From Takakia lepidozioides (taxonomy: Eukaryota > Streptophyta > Takakiopsida > Takakiales > Takakiaceae): 36,760 bases of DNA. The first letter of the stretch is position 1; each line of letters opens with the position of its first letter. The position numbers were made by a program, and so were the translations under genes. The notes beneath the pieces were generated by a model. That model made no database searches. It saw only the letters and a list, made by a program, of their open reading frames with translations, and had not been told where the DNA came from. Positions 31,801 through 36,760 of the stretch are shown here, in pieces. The DNA lies in assembly GCA_030704615.1 (NCBI GenBank), contig CM060731.1, positions 48,137,241-48,174,000 of the forward strand, in the 5' to 3' direction.

Positions 31801-32001
31801 CCCACAGAGATGTGGCGAGATGTGTACGAAGATCCCAACTCTCCTGTACCATCCCAACATCTCGGAAAGCTCCACTTCATTGTGACTTACAAGCCTTACA
31901 ACTTGGAGAAGGAAACAGGGCAAAAGGGGTCTAATGAGACAGAGCATAGATCTCCAACGAGCGGTGATTGCAGGCAAGACAGGTGTGCAAAAACCTGGTA
32001 G
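16824..32001 (+). CDS. synaptotagmin-like protein with membrane anchor, SMP and C2 domains
   Basis: Plant SMP/C2 proteins tether the ER to the plasma membrane or other membranes and move lipids. Exons: 16824-17346, 17496-17603, 18271-18321, 18870-18990, 19373-19494, 20013-20114, 26546-26620, 26861-26940, about 27631-27851, 28291-28391 and 31786-32001. Exon 1 has a polar N-terminus and two hydrophobic segments (LPIAVTAAVVPLLLMGMLY; FIVGITLGFTAMFSFQLI), a likely membrane hairpin. Exons 2-8 are the SMP domain: SFPRWAVFTDFEK, MEWLNREINKMW, IMDTLQPVLDQY, GIRVTEGDEDECVLEVHIGW, VVFKPLTPQIPGFGAI, FDLKFLGGDINALPG and WPNRIVIPM. Exons 9-11 are one C2 domain: LEVSLIEGKDI, VGKTDPFVIMF, PVWNETF and GKLHFIVTYKPY. 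Frame breaks lie near 16930 (G run), at the start of exon 9, and in exon 10 (101 bases where 102 are expected). Intron 6 is 6.4 kb and holds a complete LINE. The donor of exon 4 (GTCTGT) is unusual. The stop at 32001 assumes no further exon. Confidence 0.82.
18405..18570 (-). mobile_element. old LINE family B-related 3' end fragment
   Basis: Starts TGTACTCATAAGAC and ends in the segment corresponding to TTTTCCAGATTTCCTCTA, matching the last about 165 bases of family B in minus orientation. It is more diverged than the copies at 20454 and 36178, with GGGGCTCACTCCAGT where they read GGGGCTGACGTTGGT. This GAGTGAGCCCC form is shared with the fragment at 33594. It lies in the intron after the third exon of the SMP/C2 gene. 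Confidence 0.8.
19731..19930 (+). mobile_element. old LINE family B-related internal fragment
   Basis: Begins GGCATAAAGCTTCCCTGACC and follows the family B ORF2 C-terminal region (AAACTTCCCTGAACTTG in the younger copies) for about 200 bases, ending near CATTTTCTGATA. It shares its starting point and several differences with the fragment at 33594. It lies in the intron after exon 5 of the SMP/C2 gene. Confidence 0.75.
23653..24743 (+). mobile_element. truncated LINE (family A) nested inside family B
   Basis: Plus-strand 3' part of a second LINE family, with a 6-bp target duplication CATCTT at 23647-23652 and 24744-24749, in the endonuclease region of the family B element. It begins inside the reverse transcriptase: GVKQGCPLSPTLFGIYIDAL, catalytic YADD in LLYADDVALLAQ, NLSKTKIMVFN and YRYLGLVIH. 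A frame break at about 24080 follows. The tail encodes a zinc knuckle (CPACIGRSKEIETEEHFFFYC, C-x2-C...H-x4-C) and ends RQSLEH. The 3' UTR includes GCTTTCCGCGGACGTTATAA and ends in a (TTTCA)n tail. Its opposite orientation and position date it after family B. Confidence 0.92.
25262..25650 (-). repeat. 141-bp in-frame tandem repeat in the LINE, about 2.7 copies
   Basis: The word TTACCCC recurs at 25272, 25413 and 25554, exactly 141 bases (47 codons) apart. Read on the minus strand, each unit encodes EGFGTLNGLPILKVYTRR, then IHGVIVPK and VPKCAEP. All units stay in one open frame (about 25147-25692). It sits between the ORF with RVSNRFDALDE and the endonuclease start. Confidence 0.93.
27138..27605 (+). 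mobile_element. second truncated LINE family A copy
   Basis: Matches 24270-24740 closely: GGATGATAGAATCTTG, the zinc knuckle frame (CPACTGRNQEIETEEHFFFY), GCTTTCCGCGGACGTTATAA and a (TTTCA)n tail. It is 5'-truncated to about 470 bases. CATTCT flanks it (27132-27137 and just after the tail near 27602), a possible target duplication that overlaps element sequence. It lies between exons 8 and 9 of the SMP/C2 gene. Confidence 0.88.
28487..31022 (+). mobile_element. 5'-truncated LINE family B copy, plus strand
   Basis: Starts at ATAAAGAGTGCTGCAATTTG within ORF2 and runs through the reverse transcriptase (GGPDGIDNELIKHGG, QGCTLSPLLFNVFINQLL, ALMFADDFAG) and the C-terminal zinc knuckle (CNCPLCGQSEDSIHFLIHC) to the 3' end at about 31020. 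TCTCTCTCT flanks it (28478-28486 and 31023-31031), consistent with a target duplication in a CT-rich tract. The 3' end is scrambled: GGCAAACAACGTCT and CAATCTCTCTCTGT each occur twice. Frame breaks occur near 28870, 29265, 30020 and 30230. It lies in the SMP/C2 gene between exons 10 and 11. Confidence 0.9.
31240..31465. repeat. tandem duplication, 111 bp x 2
   Basis: AGCTCTTGTCAGTTTAC recurs at 31241 and 31352. Each copy continues through TTTGGAGTACCCTTTAGAGA and a GAGGTA(T/C)CCAA ending. It is intronic in the SMP/C2 gene, just after the LINE copy. Confidence 0.88.
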
Positions 32002-33287
32002 TTCTGGGATTCCCTCCAAATGCAAGGCAATGTACCCAAGCAGCCAAGTGTACCCAAGGTCCAGCCCAAGACCAGCCATTAAAGTTAAACAGCTGCAGAG
32101 TACCACCTTACACTGTGTCCATCTCTCAACTTTATGACTTCTAGACTATGGCAGTTTCTTTGAAGAATGTCTTACCACCTAAAGAGAGAAGACTCCCGGC
32201 TAAGTTACAACCTTTGGCAACTGCTCCTTCGGAGGTGGGCTTACCAGCCCTGAACATGTGTCTTCTCCTGTCCTCCGCAATAGGCAGCGGATGTAGCAAG
32301 TAGTTATCACGGTTCTCGCTTTAGATCAGACGTGATCATGGAATGGAGAGTTGAATGTAAAGGACTGCGCTTCACCCTGCATACGGGTAAGGGACAAATT
32401 GAATGAAATTTGGGTTACTCATCAAAACCTTTGTCAGTCAGTTGGTATGGATTGGGATCATTGAAAGTGCTTCCCTCTTTGTCATTCCACTAATCTGAAT
32501 CAAGGAGAGACAACTTACTTTTGATTACTGTTCGAGTTGTGGACACATGAGTGCAATGGAAGCTTCTGTTCCTGCTGGTCGCCTTCAAATGCCTGGCCTT
32601 CTTCTGGTGAAACAAACTGAGTACCACGGGATGAGAATCACGAACTCGAGTTGTTTACCCTTTAGATTTCTCACTGCAAGACATTGACTGGAACCGATTG
32701 CTTCCTTCCTTCTTCCAAGAACATACAATGTTACATAATCCAACGGAAACTGAGTGACAATTACCAAGCTCTGCTTGAATTCTGACTGCGAGATAGTTTC
32801 ATTCTTCCTTTGCCAGAACATGAAAATGCCATGATGGTATCAGAAAACTATGGGTTGGGAGTCTAGCAATCACAATCTAGCGAAAGCCGAGAACCAAAGG
32901 ATCAATCTAGCATCTAGCATAATCGCTGCGCTTCCGCAGACGCACTCAAAAGAGAAACTGAGTCTATGTAAACAACTCGAGGTACCTACCGATACGTTAG
33001 CTAACGTCTGGCGGCATGCGTTAGTTACCGTGATACAACCTTTGCCAGGGTTTGGTTGGTTTCTGCAAGGGTTTATGATCAGGGTTTTGAGAGAGGGAGA
33101 AGAGATGGTGGGGAAGGGTCTTGGGGGAAAGAATGGAGGAAGGTAGCAGAGAAGGGATGTCAAAGCGAAAAGGTGGGAAAGAATCCATAACACAAGAAGG
33201 ACATAGAGAGGAGGTGCTTTATACCTGCTGTTTTGAGCGGCACTGCTCGAACCATCAGAAGGTTATCAGCACAGCGGTAGCAGAGCA
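32002..33287. other. intergenic region between the SMP/C2 gene and NOP14
   Basis: No exon was recognised. It would contain the 3' UTR of the upstream gene and the promoter of NOP14. The frames at 32585-32821 (minus) and 32850-33146 (plus) have no family features. Confidence 0.5.
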
Positions 33288-36200
33288 ATGGGAAAGAAGA
33301 GGAAGACAGGTGCGCCTGCAGCGGTGGCAAAGAAGAAGGCACGCTCTGGTCCATCGGAATCTGCTACCACAAAGAACTCCCGCGGGGACCGGTCCATTCC
33401 AGCAATGTTTTTGAGACCCTATGGACCCGGCGCAAGTTCGATGTGCTTGGGAAGAAGCAGAAGGGTGAAGGCCGACGCGCTGGATTGTCACGGTCCGCGG
33501 CTGTTGATAAGGTAAGTTGCACCAAGAGCTTTGCTCGATACTTGTATATCTTACGGTGAAGTACAGTGTTAATTCCACTATATATGTTGTTCAGTTAGGC
33601 ATAAAACTTCCCTGACCTTGTTTCCAGTATGTCACATGGGCAAGGACCTTAAGGATGATCTGAAGGGCCTACCTACCCTCGGCTCTAGACTGAAATTCAA
33701 ACTCAGGGTGGGGAGCCTACCTTCGAACAATAAACAGATGCAGAGAGAAAAGGAGATTGTAATCACCCATGCGCTGGCAACTTAAGACAATATTCATTTT
33801 CCGATGTATTGTCCGGGTAGTCTCACCAGAGAGTGACCCTCTTCAGGAACATCAAGAACATGGTTCCTGAACCTCTGTTTGCCAACTTTGAAAATCTCGA
33901 GGCTGAGCCTAAAGCCCTGGCCCTGTTGGGTCTAACTTTTGGGCTGCTCACTCACAGCAGATTGATGTTTGTGTGAAGGGCTTTCTAGAGGAAATCTGGA
34001 AAGCCCGAACTAATTCCTTGTATCAAGGTAAGTCACACTACTGGAGTGAGCCCCTCACTAGAAAGCCTGAGTCACAACTGAGTGAGCCCCTCACAAAGGT
34101 AGTGCCTATTGCCTATGTTTCTATCCAAACTGGGCACGGGTCTATGGCCACAAGGCTACGGCAAACAAAGCTTCTGAGTACATTTACATATGTTTGATCG
34201 ATATGAGGGTAGATTGAAACAGTGGATATTAGGATGTGCACGATGTTGATGGCAGCCCTTACGCGGACAGCGTGAATTTCCTGTAACTGTCAGGTTGTCA
34301 GTTTACGTGGAATTTTGGGCTGATTTTTGGGCTGACAGGCACTCTGTAGCGAACCGTCCCAGGATGGTCAATGGGTACATCATGTGTTGCTACAAGTGTT
34401 TGATGTGGGAATTAACCTTAGTCGTCACAACCTCTGTATTGGAGATGAAGTAGTGGCCCTTTTACATTTGCTCCACTGGATACTCATCACGATAACCATG
34501 TTTACCAATGGTGAATGGCAATGCAACTGCATCTTTTGTTGGTGGTTGACCAGGTGGAGGTGTTTACTGGATGCAATGCTAATTTTGACTGACTGACTGG
34601 CCACTGCAGAGAAAGAAGACACTGCTGCAGGAGTATAAGCAGCGGGGCAAGGCAAATGCTTTTTTAGACATCGATTTGGGGAGCAAGATGAGAATCTTGC
34701 TGATGATGACAAGGCTATCCTTCGCTTCCAACGGGAGCGCATGGTACCAATCTTTCACCCTGATAGCAAATGACAATTATGTCACTGGTTTCAAAATCTT
34801 TAATTAAAAGCCTAGGATCTCTTGAATGATCATATCAGAACTCTGACATTGTCTAGTCTTCAAGACCTGGTGCTTAATGCCGAATATATCTGTGGTATGA
34901 CCCTTTTTTGGTGGGAACGATATTGTCACTGCTGGATGTTAGGTTCAAATGCAGCGGAAGAGCAAATTTAATTTACAGGATGACGGAGATGGGGAGGAGA
35001 CCGAGGTCCTTACGCACGGGGCACTGCTCTCTCAACACTGGATGATTCGAGGTCTCAACAGAAGATGAGATGATGATCGAGGATGTATGTCTTTGTTTCT
35101 CCAGGCAGTATCTTTTGATTTTCTTGTAGCTGGCGCATTCCTTACCCATTCTAGTCTTTCCTCTTACTGTTGATCTGTCAGTTGATGATTCTGTACCAAT
35201 CTCTCACCAAATTTTATTTGCATCTTGTGTGCTTCACATGGAGATGTGGAAGGAAGTTACGAGAAAGAGAGAGAGAGAGTGTTTGCTGCTGCCTGTCTCT
35301 GTGGATCCGACGTCCAGTTATGACAGAGCAGAAGATGGGAAGAGAGGGATCAGGGAGAGAAAAGTGGGGCCCACTACCATTTCAGAAAGCTCACTGCAGT
35401 AGCACTTACCTTCCAGTTTCACCAAAGGACATCTACCCTACTATCGGTCCTGATGCGGCTATTTGACGCAGAGAGGGGGAGAAGAGACTCCACTTAATCT
35501 GTTGTTAGTATTAACCAGCAGGAATGGTGGAACTCCAGTGGATGCAGAGATGGTAAGGGAACTCCACTTGGAGGTGGGCTAACAAGCAAAAATGAAGAAG
35601 CAAGGATGTGGAGGCTGAAGGAGAACACAAGGTGGGCTTTTTGTTTGGACACAGTCTCTGCAACCATATCTGGATCTCAGGGATCTCGGAGGGTTGGGCT
35701 TGGGGTATGTACTAGCACTTCGAGGATGACTAACATCATATGACAGATAGAAAATTATCACTATGTGTGGAAGGACAAGAACTTCAGAGGCGCTGAGGGG
35801 GCCCTTCTTATCTCAAATTCCAGCTCCTAAAATTTGAGATTTGTAATTTATCTTAAAATATTCCTTCTATGTACTCAACTAAATCAGGTGCGGTCGTTCT
35901 CACTAAGTAAATGGTACTAAGTGCATGCATTTGTGCGGATGTTGGATCTGGATTGAGCAGCAGCAGCGTTCAAAGAAGGAGATAATGGAGGAAGTTATTG
36001 CTAAGAGCAAGTTTTACAAGGCAAGCTACTGTACGCTTCCGACGTATGTGGTTGTTTATTTTTTCTACTGTTTGGAAATATGTTCTTTGTGTGTTTGATT
36101 GTATATGGAGAGTCTCAACACATGCGACATGTGTACTTAGAATTGGAGCTTTGTCTGGTTGGTGTGTCTCAATAGAATGTACTCATAAGACGTTGTTTGC

Positions 36201-36735
36201 CGTAGCCTTGTGGCCATTGACCCCGCGCCCAGTTTGAGCGGAACAGAAAGGGACAGAACCTACCTCTGCTCAGGGCTGACGTTGGTAAAGACTTACCTTG
36301 ATACAAAAAATTGATCTGCGTTTTCCAGATATCCTCTAGAAATCCCTTCACACAAGCATCAATCTGCTGTGTGTGATTTGCCCAAAAACTAGCCTCAGAA
36401 GGGCCTGGGCTTTCGGCTCAGCCTCGAGACTTTCAAAGTTAGTAAACAGAGGTACAGGCACAATTCCTGGATAGATTTGATCTGGTTGGTGTGTCTCAAC
36501 ACAGAGAGAGAGAAATTGAGTTCGAGAGGATTTTAATGATACTAAGTGGTCAACCAAGCTCAAATGCAGGCACAAAAGTCGAAAGAGAAGGAAGAGGATC
36601 AAGACCTGAAGGAGAAGCTGGACAGCGATTTACGGCATTGGCCCAGTCACAGCATTGCGCTCTAGTGCGTCCTCAGAAGATGAATTGCTCTCAAGTCTCT
36701 TTTGGCCAAAGGCTCCACCCCAGAGTACCTCCCGT
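33288..36735 (+). CDS. NOP14: nucleolar protein 14 (NOP14), N-terminal part
   Basis: NOP14 is a component of the 90S pre-ribosome needed for 18S rRNA maturation and 40S subunit assembly in the nucleolus. Exons: 33288-33511 (basic MGKKRKTGAPAAVAKKKAR, then FETLWTRRKFDVLGKKQKG and GLSRSAAVDK), 34610-34743 (RKKTLLQEYKQRGKANAFLD, GEQDENLADDDKAILRFQRE), 34955-35084 (RKSKFNLQDDGDGEETEVLT), 35961-36020 (QQRSKKEIMEEVIAKSKFYK) and from 36570 (AQKSKEKEEDQDLKEKLDSD). These are hallmark NOP14 N-terminal blocks in order. Introns are GT-AG except the one after 36020, which is GC-AG. Single-base frame breaks lie near 33400, 34668, 35018, 35049, 36625 (deletions) and 36683 (insertion). An exon between 35084 and 35961 may be missing or unrecognised. 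The rest of the gene lies beyond the window. Confidence 0.87.
33594..34183 (+). mobile_element. old LINE family B-related 3' fragment in NOP14 intron 1
   Basis: Follows family B from GTTAGGCATAAAACTTCCCTG (ORF2 C-terminal region) through GGCTGAGCC, GTGTGAAGG and TCTAGAGGA to a 3' end CTTCTGAGTACA. It is diverged and frame-broken. A GAGTGAGCCCCTCAC word is duplicated inside it (about 34045 and 34082), a form also seen at 18405-18570. It begins at the same position as the fragment at 19731. Confidence 0.85.
35085..35960. other. NOP14 intron 3 or unresolved exon region
   Basis: This starts with a GTATGT donor and ends at an AG before CAGCAGCGTTC. NOP14 proteins normally have an acidic linker between the two flanking blocks, and part of it could be encoded here, but I could not find an exon with paired splice sites. 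A short GA-rich run lies near 35260. Confidence 0.4.
36173..36480 (-). mobile_element. truncated LINE family B copy with 19-bp target duplication
   Basis: About 300 bases of the family B 3' end in minus orientation (TGTACTCATAAGACGTTG... to GGCACAATTCCTGGATAG). The flanking duplication TCTGGTTGGTGTGTCTCAA is at 36154-36172 and 36481-36499. Five extra bases (TAGAA) lie between the duplication and the usual TGTACTC end. It lies in the GC-AG intron of NOP14. It is closely similar to the element at 20454, so it is young. Confidence 0.93.
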
Positions 36736-36760
36736 ATAGCTGAGAACACAAGTCTGAGAA

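Noticed and set aside
17020-32910. AACCAAAGGATCAATCTA found in both the SMP/C2 first exon (about 17023) and the intergenic region (about 32891)
   Set aside because: An 18-base match with unrelated flanks. It could be chance or a tiny relic, and no wider similarity was found.
1-36760. CRISPR array, bacterial operon, tRNA or rRNA genes
   Set aside because: No regularly spaced direct repeats with unique spacers, no cloverleaf-like sequence and no rRNA signature were seen. The window is clearly plant nuclear DNA.

Overview
This window is nuclear DNA from a streptophyte, most likely a land plant; I cannot name the species. The evidence is split genes with GT-AG introns, a canonical CACTA terminus, Ty1/copia and nested LINE insertions, a class I PRPP synthetase with plant-type motifs, and a plant-type synaptotagmin-like SMP/C2 gene. 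No tRNA, rRNA, CRISPR array or bacterial-style operon was seen.

Layout. 1-1.4 kb has no recognisable gene. 1.4-1.65 kb holds a run of small TTCATC/GATGAA hairpins, followed by a (GA)n tract and a G19 run. 2.1-4.43 kb is the right part of a CACTA (En/Spm) transposon: a multi-exon gene of unknown function, GC-rich subterminal repeats, and a canonical 13-bp terminus at 4415-4427. It abuts a tandem repeat (4428-4835) that encodes a peptide of about 61 residues per unit. A large inverted duplication then frames the next 9 kb (left arm 4837-6509, right arm 12420-13998). The spacer holds most of an apparently functional PRPP synthetase gene (minus strand, six recognised exons, 6479-9413), a perfect 157-bp palindrome (9841-9997), a divergent two-exon fragment (10053-10480), a LINE fragment, a Ty1/copia fragment and an orphan reading frame. 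The arms hold the 3' ends of two convergent genes, PRPP synthetase and a DCC (DUF393)-like protein. This fits a local inversion with staggered breaks.

From 14.1 to 16.8 kb little is recognisable apart from a tandem duplication. A synaptotagmin-like gene runs on the plus strand from 16824 to about 32001 in at least eleven exons, encoding an N-terminal membrane hairpin, an SMP lipid-transfer domain and one C2 domain. Its introns are inflated by LINEs. One is a complete LINE (family B, 20454-26440, 15-bp target duplication) that itself carries a younger truncated LINE of another family (A, 23653-24743). Others are a second A copy (27.1-27.6 kb), a 2.5-kb B copy (28487-31022) and older fragments. 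A NOP14 ribosome-biogenesis gene starts at 33288 and leaves the right edge; its introns also hold LINE copies.

Several coding exons (CACTA gene, SMP/C2 gene, NOP14, right-arm DCC copy) carry single-base frame breaks while splice sites and protein similarity persist. The six recognised PRPP synthetase exons do not. Either the assembly has indel errors or some of these genes are young pseudogenes. All functional calls come from reading translations by eye; no database search was run.
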